Source: Agromyces mariniharenae
Lineage (GTDB): Bacteria; Actinomycetota; Actinomycetes; Actinomycetales; Microbacteriaceae
Length of the DNA stretch: 64,000 bases
Direction of reading: 5' to 3'
Assembly: GCF_008122505.1 (NCBI RefSeq)
Contig: NZ_VSSB01000001.1
Coordinates: 790,891-854,890, forward strand
Every line of letters begins with the position of its first letter. The first letter of the stretch is position 1. A program made the position numbers and the translations under genes. The notes beneath the pieces are model-generated. The model saw only the letters and a program-made list of their open reading frames with translations, had not been told where the DNA came from and did not search any database. Below, in pieces: positions 1 through 9,011 of the stretch.

Positions 1-502
1 CGGCGAGCGCGACGCCCGCGATCACGAGGCCGAGCCGGGGCGCGAGGAAGAGTGCTGCGATCGCGACGCCGAAGTAGGCGACCATCGCGATGCCCTGGGG
101 CACCGTGACCCGCGGCCGGCGCACGAGGCCGACCACGAGGAACACGGCCCCCACCGCGGCGAGCACGATCCAGCGGGGCACGTCGAGCAGCTCGGCGCCG
201 ACCACGAGCACCGAGCCGAGGCCCGCCCACGCCCAGGCCATCCAGCGGATGCCGGTCGCCGCCGCCGCGACGTAGCAGAGCGTCGCGATGCCCACGGCCG
301 TCATCGGCGTCGTCGCGTCGAGTCCGCCCAGGGCGGCGCCGCCGAGGAGCAGACCGCCGCCCGTGATCACGCCCACGACGACGAGCAGCACGATGAACCA
401 CGCGCGCGGTCGCGGGGACCCCGACGCGGACGCCGCGGCATCCGTCGACGTTGCGTTCATCGTCGTCTCGGTCGTCGCCGTGTTCGTCTCGCTCGCACGC
501 AT
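1..502 (-). CDS. Integral membrane protein, 3' end cut by window edge
   Basis: The reading frame runs from an ATG at 502 down to base 1 with no stop, so the C-terminus lies outside the window. The N-terminus is a Thr/Ala-rich cytoplasmic tail of about 33 residues, followed by at least four hydrophobic segments (roughly residues 35-60, 66-85, 90-107, 110-127) separated by short Arg-containing turns. I do not recognise the family and no catalytic motif is visible. The useful clue is upstream: a CsoR-type inverted repeat covers the only -10-like hexamer (TATGAT, complement of 525-530), so expression may answer to copper or another metal or thiol signal. The family assignment is open. Codon use matches the flanking genes. 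Confidence 0.7.
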   Translation of the reverse strand, partial: MRASETNTATTETTMNATSTDAAASASGSPRPRAWFIVLLVVVGVITGGGLLLGGAALGGLDATTPMTAVGIATLCYVAAAATGIRWMAWAWAGLGSVLVVGAELLDVPRWIVLAAVGAVFLVVGLVRRPRVTVPQGIAMVAYFGVAIAALFLAPRLGLVIAGVALA

Positions 503-522
503 GATCGCTCCGTCCGTCGTTC

Positions 523-550
523 GTATCATACCCTAGTGGGGTATCGTACG
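523..550 (-). promoter_or_regulatory. CsoR-like operator overlapping the -10 of the 502 gene
   Basis: The core at 528-544 reads ATACCCTAGTGGGGTAT, an inverted repeat of ATACCC and GGGTAT arms. It closely resembles the CsoR/RcnR-family operators known from copper-efflux promoters. The outer flanks extend the dyad imperfectly (CGTATC on one side, GATACG on the other). The -10-like TATGAT of the minus-strand promoter lies inside the repeat, as expected for a repressor that blocks RNA polymerase. No csoR gene lies in the window. Confidence 0.6.
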
Positions 551-691
551 GAGGACGTCCAGATGCCGCAACCCCCGCGTCCCGTGCGCGCGTGGAGCTC
601 GAGGAGAGCGTCCGTTGTGATGCTGGCGCCGGCCGACGCCGTGGGAACGTCGCGACCGTCCCGATGAGCAGGCGGAGTCCTCCCCCGCGAG

Positions 692-1486
692 TCAGCCGCT
701 CCCCTCGACCACCTGCTCGAGCACGCGCTCGAACGCCTCGGGTCCCACCGCAATGGAGCCGGCGTACGGTCGGTCCATGTCGGCCGTCACGAAGATGACG
801 AGGCCGATGAACAACGAGAGCAGGCCCACCATGAGCAGGTGCAGGCGCGGGTTGCGGACGTCGAGGAACGCGAGCAGCACGACGTTGACCGCAGCACCCA
901 CCCAGATCACGAGCCAGAGCAGGAACGGCAGCTCGAGGGCCGTGGCGTCGATGCGAGCGCGACGCGACTCGATGAACGTGTCGAACGTGGTGAGCACCTG
1001 CTGGAGCGCGGCCTGTTCGTGGCCCGGTTGGGCCTCGACCCGGGCGAGCAGCTCCTCGAACTCGTCGACCTGCTCGTCGCTCGCCTCGGGGAGCACACCC
1101 CGCCGCTGCTCCGGCCAGTCCTGCTCGATGACCGCATGCATGTACCGGTCGAGCTCGGTGCGCAGCGGCACGCCGTCGGGCGCGTCGAGGAGGCTCGTCG
1201 CGCGGTACAACGTGCCGACGCGCCCGGCCTCCTCGACCGCCGTGTCGCGTGCGTAGGCGAAGTTCTCGTACACCGAGAGCGCGACGAGGGCGAGCAGGAT
1301 GCCGAAGAAGACGCCGAACGTGCCGATCACGTGCGCGAGCGCGCGGTCCCACTCCTTGTGGTCGGTCACGAGCTTGTGCACGAGCGGCCGGAGCGCGAGC
1401 ACGATCAAGCACGAGACGACCACGAATCCGCCGACGAACAGCGGCAGCGTGATCCAGATGGGTGTCTCGTAGAACCACTGCACCAC
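692..1486 (-). CDS. DUF4239 (bestrophin-like) membrane protein
   Basis: This 264-residue protein has four hydrophobic helices (about 12-35, 50-72, 184-204, 212-235). A long soluble helical stretch lies between helices 2 and 3 and carries an acidic segment near residues 130-150. The layout and the 'ENFAYARDTAVEEAGRVG' type segment after TM2 match DUF4239, a family with a bestrophin-like fold and no established function. The first ATG is followed at once by the first membrane helix, so no better start is needed. It is a single gene; the upstream 150 bases hold no other frame and show no clear regulatory site. An ion-channel role would be inference from fold only. Confidence 0.75.
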   Translation of the reverse strand: MVQWFYETPIWITLPLFVGGFVVVSCLIVLALRPLVHKLVTDHKEWDRALAHVIGTFGVFFGILLALVALSVYENFAYARDTAVEEAGRVGTLYRATSLLDAPDGVPLRTELDRYMHAVIEQDWPEQRRGVLPEASDEQVDEFEELLARVEAQPGHEQAALQQVLTTFDTFIESRRARIDATALELPFLLWLVIWVGAAVNVVLLAFLDVRNPRLHLLMVGLLSLFIGLVIFVTADMDRPYAGSIAVGPEAFERVLEQVVEGSG

Positions 1487-1636
1487 GGCTTCCCCCTGCC
1501 CCGACAGCGGGCGCGTCGACTGCGCCCGACCGACGTGGCTCAGCCTACGGATGCCACGGCGCGATGCGCCAGACCCGATTGCCGCCGACGCGGCCTCCGT
1601 CAGGCCTCGAAGCGCGCCCGGTCGACATTCGAACGG

Positions 1637-2824
1637 TTACGCCGTGACCGCCTCGCGCCGCCGCGGCAGGTTCGCGACGACGAGGGCCGAGACGCCGAGC
1701 AGCAGGATGAGCGGGGCGCCCAGGTCGAGGGCGGCCTGCAGGCCCGACGCCGTCGCGATGGCGCCGAGGCCGAGCGCGGCGAGCGCCTGCAGGAGGTACC
1801 CGACGACGTATGCCGCCGAGATGATCGCGGCCCGCTCGTGCACGGGCGCGCTCGTGGTGACGAGGCCGAGGCCGCCCGAGAACATCAGGGCGTAGCCGGC
1901 CCCCGCCACGACGGATGACGCGAGGAACGCGGGCAGGGAGTGCGCGAGCCCCGCCACGATCAGCAGTCCGAGCCCGGCGGTGGCGAGCAGCGGACCGAGC
2001 GTGACGGCGAGCCGCGGGCGGAGCCCGCGCGTCAGCACCGCGACGATGCCGATGACGACCGCCGAGAGCGCGATGATCGCGCCGTCGACGAACACGTCGT
2101 CGCTGCGCACCAGGTCGCGTGCGATCTGCGCGCCGAGGGCGAGGAAGATCGCGCCCATCGCGTAGGCGGCCGAGATGCCGAGCGTGCCCGCGACGAACGA
2201 CGGGCGCTCGCTCCGCGGCATCCGTGGCAGCCGGGGACGCCACGGGCCGGCGGCCTCGTCGCGCGTGTGGCGCGGGAGCCCGACGGCGAAGACGGCGACG
2301 ACCGCGGTCACGGCGGTGAGCACCCAGAAGCTGAGGTGCAGCGGCCAGGGCGCGTACTGCACGAGGGCGCCGCCCACGACCGTGGCGAGGGCGAGTCCGG
2401 TCGCCGTGGCCGCCGTCGTCGCGGAGCTCGCGCGCCGGGCGCCGTCACGGCCGCCGAACTCGACCATGGCCGCCGTGGCGGGGCTCAGCGAGAGGCCGAC
2501 GCCGACGCCCATGAGCGCGCGACCGATGAACGCCCAGGTGAGGTCGGGTGCGATCCCGAATGCGATCGAGCCGAGCCCGAGCGCCGCGAGTCCGAGCAGG
2601 ATGACGGCCCGCCGGCCGATCACGTCGGAGAGGTTGCCGAACACGATGAGAACCGGCACGAGCACGATCGGGTAGATCGCGAAGATCGCCGTCGTGACGG
2701 TCGGCTCGACCTGCCATTCGGCCGCGTAGAGCGGATACACGACGGTCGGCGCGCCGCTCGCCCACAGTGCCAGGCCGGCCACGGATGCCGCGGTCCAGAA
2801 GCTTCCACGGGTGCTGAGGGTCAT
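1637..2824 (-). CDS. MFS transporter (12 TM), likely drug/metabolite exporter
   Basis: The 395-residue protein is almost entirely hydrophobic with a 12-helix pattern. The MFS motif A appears after TM2 as GNLSDVIGRR (residues 63-72). A glycine-rich motif C-like stretch (GVGVGLSLSPATAAM) follows in TM4-5, typical of antiporters that export drugs. Length is normal for the DHA1 group. It is divergent from an HxlR regulator whose gene starts 87 bases away, with paired TTGGAAT/ATTCCAA half-sites between them, so it is probably the regulator's target. The substrate cannot be read from sequence. Confidence 0.85.
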   Translation of the reverse strand: MTLSTRGSFWTAASVAGLALWASGAPTVVYPLYAAEWQVEPTVTTAIFAIYPIVLVPVLIVFGNLSDVIGRRAVILLGLAALGLGSIAFGIAPDLTWAFIGRALMGVGVGLSLSPATAAMVEFGGRDGARRASSATTAATATGLALATVVGGALVQYAPWPLHLSFWVLTAVTAVVAVFAVGLPRHTRDEAAGPWRPRLPRMPRSERPSFVAGTLGISAAYAMGAIFLALGAQIARDLVRSDDVFVDGAIIALSAVVIGIVAVLTRGLRPRLAVTLGPLLATAGLGLLIVAGLAHSLPAFLASSVVAGAGYALMFSGGLGLVTTSAPVHERAAIISAAYVVGYLLQALAALGLGAIATASGLQAALDLGAPLILLLGVSALVVANLPRRREAVTA

Positions 2825-2841
2825 CCTGCGCCTTCCGCATG

Positions 2842-2889
2842 TTCCTGAGTTGGAATCACCAAGCTAGCAGGCTGAGTCCGGAATTCCAA
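2842..2889. promoter_or_regulatory. Candidate HxlR operators in divergent MFS/HxlR region
   Basis: A dyad TTCC-N6-GGAA lies at 2842-2855. A TTGGAAT half-site (2850-2856) is mirrored by ATTCCAA (2883-2889), 33 bases apart centre to centre, about three helical turns. GGAATTCC at 2880-2887 is a perfect palindrome. The spacing and the position between divergent starts fit a dimeric winged-helix repressor controlling both genes. Confidence 0.5.
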
Positions 2890-2911
2890 CCCAGTGTGCG
2901 AGAATGGTCGC

Positions 2912-3370
2912 ATGGCACCCATCGACCGTTCCGACGAGCGCTGCTCGATCGCCCGGAGCCTCGAGGTCATCGGGCAGAAGTGGTCGCTGCTCATCGTGCG
3001 CGAGGCGTTCCGCGGCCGCACGCGATTCGCCGACATCCGCTCGCGGCTCGGCGTCGCGCCCGACGTGCTGACCGACCGGCTGGCGCGGCTCGTCGACGCC
3101 GGCATCCTCGAGCGCCGGCCGTACCGCGAGGCGGGCGAGCGCGAGCGCGAAGAGTACGTGCTCACCGACGCGGGCCGAGCGCTGAAGCCCGTGCTCGCGT
3201 CGATCATCGAGTGGGGCGACGAGTACCGCCCCAGCGGGCACGGCCCCGCCTCGATCTACACGGCCGGCGGTCGGCCGGTGCGCCTGGCGTTCCTCGACGA
3301 GGACGGCGTGGAGCACGCACCCGACGAGGTCGTGTCGATCCCGGGGCCCGGGGCACGCCGCCCCGACTGA
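2912..3370 (+). CDS. HxlR-family winged-helix transcriptional regulator
   Basis: This 152-residue protein begins MAPIDRSDERCSIARSLEVI. It shows the HxlR hallmark of an N-terminal cysteine just before the first helix (C11), then WSLLIVREAFRGRTRFADI and a winged-helix recognition segment ending in the wing residues EREREEYVLTDAGRAL. An in-frame ATG lies 18 bases upstream, but the ATG at 2912 gives the family-typical N-terminus. The C-terminal 40 residues are an extra tail of unknown role. HxlR proteins often respond to electrophiles or oxidants through that cysteine. It probably represses the divergent MFS exporter. Confidence 0.88.
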   Translation: MAPIDRSDERCSIARSLEVIGQKWSLLIVREAFRGRTRFADIRSRLGVAPDVLTDRLARLVDAGILERRPYREAGEREREEYVLTDAGRALKPVLASIIEWGDEYRPSGHGPASIYTAGGRPVRLAFLDEDGVEHAPDEVVSIPGPGARRPD

Positions 3371-3416
3371 CCGGCGACCCGCATCGGGTGTCGGCGGCAT
3401 CCGGAACCATGGTCGG

Positions 3417-4340
3417 ATGGACGTCACCGAGTGGCTGCTCGAATCCGATCCCGCCATCCGCTGGCAGGTCATGCGCGACCTGCTCGACGCGCCGCCCGAT
3501 GCGGTCGCCGCCGAGCGATCCCGCATCGCGACCGAGGGCGTGGGCGCACGGCTCCTCGCCCTGCAGGCCGACGACGGCCACTGGGGCGATCACGAGTACG
3601 GCGAAGACGGCGACCGCCGCGGCACGCACTGGATCCTGCAGGACCTGCGCCGGATCGGCGTCGATCCCGCTGCGCCGCAGGTCCGGGCCGCGATCGACCG
3701 GGTGCGCGACGGCGTGACCTGGCGCTGGTGGGAGCACCGCCCGTACTTCCACGGCGAGGTCGAGGAGTGCGTCAACGGCGGCGTGCTGGCCCACGGCGCC
3801 TACTTCGGCGAGCTCGGCGAGGGCAGCGACCGCATCATCGGGATGCTGCTCGAGCAGCAGCTCCTCGACGGCGGATGGAACTGCGATCCGCCCGAGGAGT
3901 CGACGCGGTCGTCGTTCGACTCGACCCTGTGCGTCATCGAGGGGTTCCTCGCCTACGAGCGCGCCGTGCCCGACGCTCCGGCCGAGCTCACCGACTCCCG
4001 GCGGCGCGGCGAGGAGTACCTGCTCGAGCGGGGCCTGTACCGGCGTCGGTCGACCGGCGAGCTCGTGCTCGATCGCTACCTCGACTTCGCGTTCCCGCCG
4101 TACTGGCACTACGACGTGCTGCGTGCGCTCGACTACTTCCGCGAGGCCGGTGCCGACCCCGACCCGCGCGTCGATGACGCGGTCGGGCTCGTGCTCGACC
4201 AGCGCCTCGACGACGGCCGATGGCCGGCCGCGAAGCCCCGGCGAGGCGAGGTGTTCTTCCCGCTCGACGATCCCGAGGGCGAGCCGAGCCGGTGGAACAC
4301 GTTGCGCGCCCTGCGCGTGCTGCGCTGGGCGGGCCGGTAG
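3417..4340 (+). CDS. Squalene-cyclase/prenyltransferase-fold (alpha-toroid) protein
   Basis: The 307-residue protein carries three QW-like repeats at DDGHW (52-56), LDGGWNCD (150-157) and LDDGRW (264-269). These are spaced like the repeats that cap alpha/alpha-toroid helices in terpenoid cyclases and protein prenyltransferases. It is about half the length of a real squalene-hopene cyclase and lacks the DXDD protonation motif, so a cyclase reaction is unlikely. Homologues are usually annotated as squalene cyclase-like hypothetical proteins. It stands alone on the plus strand, ends 31 bases before a convergent gene, and has no obvious Shine-Dalgarno. Confidence 0.6.
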   Translation: MDVTEWLLESDPAIRWQVMRDLLDAPPDAVAAERSRIATEGVGARLLALQADDGHWGDHEYGEDGDRRGTHWILQDLRRIGVDPAAPQVRAAIDRVRDGVTWRWWEHRPYFHGEVEECVNGGVLAHGAYFGELGEGSDRIIGMLLEQQLLDGGWNCDPPEESTRSSFDSTLCVIEGFLAYERAVPDAPAELTDSRRRGEEYLLERGLYRRRSTGELVLDRYLDFAFPPYWHYDVLRALDYFREAGADPDPRVDDAVGLVLDQRLDDGRWPAAKPRRGEVFFPLDDPEGEPSRWNTLRALRVLRWAGR

Positions 4341-4370
4341 GAGCGGACCGGCAGCGGCCGGGCGCACGGC

Positions 4371-5006
4371 TCAGTCGGTGAACGCCACCGCCCGCACCGG
4401 TGCGCCGTCGGCGTCGATCGGCAGCGGGAAGAACCCGATGCGCACGCGCTCGGGCAGGCCTTCGAGCCCGGTGAGGTTCTCGACGATGAGCGCGTCACCC
4501 CCGAGCACGACGTCGTGCACCGGGAATCCGTCGCCGCCCGTCGGGTCGGGGCTCAGCGTGTCGACCGCGAGGAGGCGCATGCCGCGCCGCAGCAGCTCGG
4601 TCGCGGCATCGGGGTCGATCGCCGGATGCTCGAGCGCAGCATCCGTGCCGAACCGCGACGCCCACCCGGTGTCGACCACGACGATCGGCGGCAGCTGCTC
4701 GGGCACCTCGCCGCCGAGCGCGGTCGCGAGCTCGGCGACACCGTACCGCTGCCGAGGCGCCAGGCCCTCGAGATGCACGACGAGCGCCTCCCCCACGAGC
4801 TCGTCGAGCCCGATGCCCCCGGTCGTGCGCCCGCCGGACACGGTGTGCGACGGCGCGTCGAGGTGCGTGCCCGTGTGCGAGCCGAGGTGCAGCTGCGCCA
4901 CGTCCACGCCGTCGCGCGCCAGCTCGAGCGCGACCCCGATCTCGACGCCGGGGTCGCCCGGGTACACCTGCATCCCGCTCGTGATGCGGTGGCTCAGCTC
5001 GCGCAC
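4371..5006 (-). CDS. Cyclase family protein (kynurenine formamidase-like metal hydrolase)
   Basis: From the GTG at 5006 the product is 211 residues. The metal-binding signature HTGTHLDAPSH gives H44, H48, D50 and H54, the pattern of bacterial kynurenine formamidase, isatin hydrolase and related amidases/lactonases. A second conserved stretch (VDTLSPDP...GFPVHDVVLGG) matches the family's later active-site region. It begins 8 nt after the permease stop, so it is the last gene of the ureohydrolase operon. A formamide, hydantoin-like or cyclic amide substrate derived from the imported compound is likely, but which one is unknown. The choice of GTG rests on spacing; no other start lies before the conserved region. 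Confidence 0.8.
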   Translation of the reverse strand: MRELSHRITSGMQVYPGDPGVEIGVALELARDGVDVAQLHLGSHTGTHLDAPSHTVSGGRTTGGIGLDELVGEALVVHLEGLAPRQRYGVAELATALGGEVPEQLPPIVVVDTGWASRFGTDAALEHPAIDPDAATELLRRGMRLLAVDTLSPDPTGGDGFPVHDVVLGGDALIVENLTGLEGLPERVRIGFFPLPIDADGAPVRAVAFTD

Positions 5007-5014
5007 GCCCGACC

Positions 5015-6418
5015 TCAGCCCACCTCGGCGCGTGCGTCGGTCGCGGTCGCGGCATCGGCCTCGCTGAGGTGCACGATCGGCTCGCGCGGATGCCGCGACC
5101 GCTCGCGCAGCATCGCGAGGAGGTAGAGCGCGAAGCTCAGCACGAACGCCGGGATGGTCGCGCCGATGGGCGACGGCCAGACGTAGGTGAGCAGGTACGA
5201 GGTCAGCGCGCCGATGACCCAGACGGCCACCGCGATCCAGTTGATGCCGGCCGCGTACCAGTAGCGTCCGCCCCTCGCCCGCAGGATGTCGGCGGTGTAC
5301 GCCGATCGCTTCACGAGGTAGTAGTCGACGATCATGATCGCGAACACCGGCACGAACAGCGAGCTGATGAGCACGAGGAAGTTCGTGAACTGCGTGAGCA
5401 GCCCCAGCCAGGTCGCGCCGAGGATCGAGATCGCCCCGAGCACGAGCGCCGTGGGCAGGAACTTCAGTCGGCCGCCGACGCGGGCGTGCACGACCGACGT
5501 CACCATGCCGTAGACGACCATCGTGTTCGTCGCCATGACCGACAGGAAGATCACGATGGCGAGCGGGGCGCCGAACTCGGCCACGATCGTGGCGGGGTCG
5601 AACGGCACCGCGTCGCCGCCGGCGAGGATCACGTAGGCGAACGCGGTGAGGCCGAGCGTCATGGAGATGACCGTCGAGAGCGTGTAGCCGATGCCCGATC
5701 CGAGGATGCCGGCGCGGCTGCTCTTCGCGAGGCGGTTGAAGTCGGCCGACAGCACGGTCCATGAGATCGCGGTGGCGATCACGATGTCGAGCACGATCAC
5801 GGGCGTGTAGCCGATCGCCTCGTCGACCGGGATGGCCTGGAACTCGGCGGGCGTGAACGTGGTGAACGCGACGATGAAGATCCACGCGATGATGACGAGC
5901 ATGAGCACCGCGAGCCACGGCTCGACGCGGGCGATGCCCTCGTGGCCGAAGATCGCGAGGATCACGACGAGCGTCTGCGCGAGCACCGAGAACAGGATGG
6001 GGCTCGAGAAGCCGGTGAGGCTCTGCACCAGGTAGTCCACCGTGACGCCGGCGAGCATTGCCTGCACCCAGCTCCAGCCCATGAGGATCACGACGTTGGC
6101 GACGACGGGCAGGTAGCTGCCGCGCGTGCCGAACGACCCGCGCGTGAGCGCCATCGTGGGCAGCCCGGTGCGCGTGCCGATGTTGCCGACCGCGGCGAGC
6201 ACGATCGCGCCCGCGAGCGTGCCGAACACGATCATGGTGAACGCGGTGCCGAAGTCGACCCCCGGCACGAACAGCGTGCCGGTGAGCAGCGTCGTGACGA
6301 CGAGGTTCGCGGCGAGCCAGATCATGCCGATGCGCAGCAGCGACAGCGTGCCGCGCACGGGCCCGGCATTGTCGGCCTGCTGTTCGAGGCGGCGGTCGAG
6401 GCGTGAGTAGAGCGACAT
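5015..6418 (-). CDS. NCS1-family nucleobase/cation symporter
   Basis: The 467-residue membrane protein has about 12 helices and a cytoplasmic N-terminus ending in a Gly/Pro turn. The segment after TM1 with SFGTRGS, and GHEGIARVEPW near the middle, match the NCS1 (cytosine/uracil/hydantoin/allantoin permease) family. It probably imports a nitrogen-rich heterocycle or guanidino compound with H+ or Na+. In the operon it follows a ureohydrolase and a SnoaL protein and precedes a cyclase/amidase-like enzyme. That arrangement suggests uptake and stepwise hydrolysis of one nitrogen source. Confidence 0.85.
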   Translation of the reverse strand: MSLYSRLDRRLEQQADNAGPVRGTLSLLRIGMIWLAANLVVTTLLTGTLFVPGVDFGTAFTMIVFGTLAGAIVLAAVGNIGTRTGLPTMALTRGSFGTRGSYLPVVANVVILMGWSWVQAMLAGVTVDYLVQSLTGFSSPILFSVLAQTLVVILAIFGHEGIARVEPWLAVLMLVIIAWIFIVAFTTFTPAEFQAIPVDEAIGYTPVIVLDIVIATAISWTVLSADFNRLAKSSRAGILGSGIGYTLSTVISMTLGLTAFAYVILAGGDAVPFDPATIVAEFGAPLAIVIFLSVMATNTMVVYGMVTSVVHARVGGRLKFLPTALVLGAISILGATWLGLLTQFTNFLVLISSLFVPVFAIMIVDYYLVKRSAYTADILRARGGRYWYAAGINWIAVAVWVIGALTSYLLTYVWPSPIGATIPAFVLSFALYLLAMLRERSRHPREPIVHLSEADAATATDARAEVG

Positions 6419-6463
6419 TGCTCCTCCTGGGTGGGGTGTGGCGGTCGGATGCCGCGTGGCGCG

Positions 6464-6862
6464 TCAGCCGGGGAACGGGGAGAGGTGCTCGTGCACGGCG
6501 ACGAGGCGGTCGCCGTCGGCGCGGAAGACGATGGTCTCCCGCTCGCGATAGGCGTCGGGACCGTCACCGGTCTCGACGGCCGTGTCGACATCGTGGGCGA
6601 ACACCGCGCCGCCGGGGAACGTCTGCACGTGCCGGTTCGACGAGGTGCACGACGTGACGCGCCAGCCGCTCTCGATCCACTCGGCCCAGAGGCGTTCGTA
6701 GGTCGCGCGGTCGTCGAGCCGGTCGGACTCGGTGTGGAACACGAAGGAGGCCTCAGGGGCGAACGTGGCGAAGTAGCGCTCGCCGTCGGTCGCGGCGAAG
6801 GCGTCGACGATCGCGTCGGCGGCCGCGAGCACCTCCTGCTCGTCGGGTTCACGGTCGGTCAT
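6464..6862 (-). CDS. SnoaL/DUF4440-like NTF2-fold protein
   Basis: The 132-residue protein shows the NTF2-fold pattern: an N-terminal helix ([17 protein letters not shown]), a strand with SFVFHTES, and paired C-terminal strands ([25 protein letters not shown]). The [11 protein letters not shown] and terminal HEHLSP segments are typical of DUF4440/SnoaL-like proteins that bind or isomerise small molecules. Its start overlaps the end of the upstream ureohydrolase by 14 nt, so translation is probably coupled. Its role in the operon is unknown; it may process the ureohydrolase product. Confidence 0.75.
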   Translation of the reverse strand: MTDREPDEQEVLAAADAIVDAFAATDGERYFATFAPEASFVFHTESDRLDDRATYERLWAEWIESGWRVTSCTSSNRHVQTFPGGAVFAHDVDTAVETGDGPDAYRERETIVFRADGDRLVAVHEHLSPFPG

Positions 6863-7835
6863 CGGACTCCTCCTCCTGGCGGGGCGCCATCGCGCTGATG
6901 AGCTCGTAGGCGACGTGGGATGCCGCGATGCCCGTGAGCTGGGCGTGGTCGTAGGCCGGAGCGACCTCGACGACGTCGGCGCCGACGATGCGCCGGTCGG
7001 CGAGCGCGCGGATGATGCGCAGGAGCTCCCGACTCGTCATGCCGCCGGCCTCGGGCGTGCCGGTTCCCGGCGCGTGCGCGGGGTCGAGCACGTCGATGTC
7101 GATGGAGATGTAGAGCGGGGCGTCGCCGATGCGTGCCCGGATGCGCTCGATCGCGGCGGCGACCCCGTGCTCCTCGATCTCCTCGCTCGTCACGATGGCG
7201 AAGCCCAGGCGGGCGTCGTCGGTGAGGTCCTCGACGCCGTAGAGCGGACCGCGCGTGCCCACGTGCATGCTCGCGGTGAGGTCGATGAGCCCCTCCTCCG
7301 ACGCGCGGCGGAACGGCGTGCCGTGCGTGATGGGGGCGCCGAAGTACGTGTCCCAGGTGTCGAGGTGGGCGTCGAAGTGCAGCACGGCGACGGGCCCGTG
7401 CCGGTCGGCCACGGCGCGGAGCAACGGCAGCGCGATGGTGTGGTCGCCGCCGATCACGACGAGCCGATCGGCCCACTCGGCGAGCGCCCGTGCCCCGGCC
7501 TCGACCTGCTCGACGGCCTCCTCGATGCGGAACGGATTCACCGCGATGTCGCCCGCGTCCACGACCTGCTGCACGGCGAACGGCGAGATCTGCTGCGCCG
7601 GGTTGAACGGACGCAGGAGACGGGACGCCTCGCGCACGTGCGAGGGGCCGAACCTCGCCCCCGGGCGGTAGCTCACCCCGCTGTCGAACGGCACGCCGAC
7701 GACGGCGATGTCGGCGTGCTCGACCTCGCCGATCCGGGGCAGCCGCGCGAACGTCGCGATGCCCGCGAACCGGGGCACGACGCTCGCATCGACCGGGCCG
7801 ATCGGCCCCTCGGCAGGACCCTGCGTTTGTTGCAT
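6849..7835 (-). CDS. Ureohydrolase (agmatinase/guanidino-acid hydrolase family)
   Basis: Starting at the ATG at 7835, the product has 328 residues. All six manganese ligands are present: GGDH (H132), FDAHLDTWD (D155, H157, D159) and SIDIDVLDP (D246, D248). The reaction is hydrolysis of a guanidino compound to an amine and urea. The distal loop residues that set substrate choice do not distinguish agmatinase from guanidinobutyrase, guanidinopropionase or guanidine hydrolase. It heads an operon with SnoaL, NCS1 permease and cyclase genes. A longer frame upstream has no ribosome site. Upstream, AAGGTTT occurs twice 21 bp apart around an imperfect CGGT-N4-ACCG dyad (7849-7860). Confidence 0.9.
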   Translation of the reverse strand: MQQTQGPAEGPIGPVDASVVPRFAGIATFARLPRIGEVEHADIAVVGVPFDSGVSYRPGARFGPSHVREASRLLRPFNPAQQISPFAVQQVVDAGDIAVNPFRIEEAVEQVEAGARALAEWADRLVVIGGDHTIALPLLRAVADRHGPVAVLHFDAHLDTWDTYFGAPITHGTPFRRASEEGLIDLTASMHVGTRGPLYGVEDLTDDARLGFAIVTSEEIEEHGVAAAIERIRARIGDAPLYISIDIDVLDPAHAPGTGTPEAGGMTSRELLRIIRALADRRIVGADVVEVAPAYDHAQLTGIAASHVAYELISAMAPRQEEESDDRP

Positions 7836-7971
7836 ATTTGAAAACCTTCGGTAATCACCGGTAAACCTTGGGGTCAGGCTATGCCCACGGATGCGCCGTG
7901 TCAACGGAATTCGGCGCGGTCGTCACGGCTGCGCGGCATCCGCCCGACGACGGCCTCGCGAGGGCGGGCGC

Positions 7972-8901
7972 TCAGGCCGCCTGCGTGTCGGACTCGTGCG
8001 CGGTCTCGCTCGCCAGCCGCGCGATCCGGGCCCGCGCGTTCCGCTCGCTCGGCGAGACCGGACCGAGCACTCGGGCGGCCGACACGAGGAGGATGCGGGT
8101 CATCGTGATCGCTGGCCACCACGGCCGCCGCAGGCCGAGCAGCTCGCGGTAGCGCGGCGAGAGCGACGCCACGGCGCCGCCGAACAGGATCGGGTAGGCG
8201 CGACCGGTGAGGCCGGGGAGTCCGGGCTTGCGGATGAACCGCACGGCCTGGGCGACCCGTTCGTCGACCTTCGCCTCGCGCAGGAACCCGTCGAGCTCGG
8301 CGTCGAGTCGGGCGACCGACGTCGGCGGATCGACCACGCCCATCAGACGCCCGGCCTCCGCCCACTCCCGCACGTACGCGTCGGGCCCGCCGGGGATCGG
8401 CGCACCCCAGACCGCATGCGCGCCGAGGAACGCCTCGGTGAACGCGTCGTGCACCCAGCGCAGCAGCACCTGGTCGCTCGCCGCGTAGGCGCGCTCGGTT
8501 CCGGCGGCGTCGACGTAGGTGCCGGTGATGCGCTCGTGCAGCCGGGAAACGCGAGCGGATGCCGCCGCCGCCGCCCTGCGGTCGCCGAAGGTCGTCGTGG
8601 CGATCCACCGGATCGTCCCGTCGAGGCGCCCGAGCGGGTCCTCGTGGTAGCGCGACCAGTCGTGCACGCCCGCCATCGCACCCGGATGCAGCGTCTGCAG
8701 CAGCAGCGCCCGGATGCCCGCGACGAGCGTCGGGAGGGCACCGTTCACGGCCCAGACGGCGCTCCCCGGTCCGAAGTACCCGGCGTCGTCGCCCTCGACG
8801 AGCGCCGTCGTCCACGGAGGCAGCTCCTGGTGCGAACGCGGCGAGCGCGAGCGCAGCCGCCAGCGTGCGCCGCCCGCGCTCCGCAGCTCTCGCTCCGCCA
8901 T
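7972..8901 (-). CDS. Oxygenase MpaB family protein (DUF2236)
   Basis: The 309-residue protein matches the DUF2236/MpaB-like family. Visible hallmarks are GPGSAVWAVNG near residue 45, LLLQTLHPGAMAGVHDWSRYHEDPLGRL (residues about 66-93), and HDAFTEAFLGAH. These include conserved histidines and an arginine proposed to bind haem or metal in the latex-clearing-protein/MpaB superfamily. The substrate is unknown. The end lies 136 nt upstream of the ureohydrolase operon on the same strand, and its start is 110 nt from the XRE-cupin gene; neither gap looks like tight coupling. Confidence 0.85.
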   Translation of the reverse strand: MAERELRSAGGARWRLRSRSPRSHQELPPWTTALVEGDDAGYFGPGSAVWAVNGALPTLVAGIRALLLQTLHPGAMAGVHDWSRYHEDPLGRLDGTIRWIATTTFGDRRAAAAASARVSRLHERITGTYVDAAGTERAYAASDQVLLRWVHDAFTEAFLGAHAVWGAPIPGGPDAYVREWAEAGRLMGVVDPPTSVARLDAELDGFLREAKVDERVAQAVRFIRKPGLPGLTGRAYPILFGGAVASLSPRYRELLGLRRPWWPAITMTRILLVSAARVLGPVSPSERNARARIARLASETAHESDTQAA

Positions 8902-9011
8902 ATTCGACGTTAACCCCTGACCGAGCGGATGTCGCTGCGCAGTGGCTGCGAAATCCGCCGCGCCGCGGCATCCGATGGTGTGTCATCGGCGAGCCGCCGC
9001 GCCGCGAGCGC

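Noticed and set aside
7831..7900. Guanidine riboswitch upstream of the ureohydrolase
   Set aside because: The leader is too short and lacks the conserved ykkC or mini-ykkC stems; only small DNA repeats are visible.
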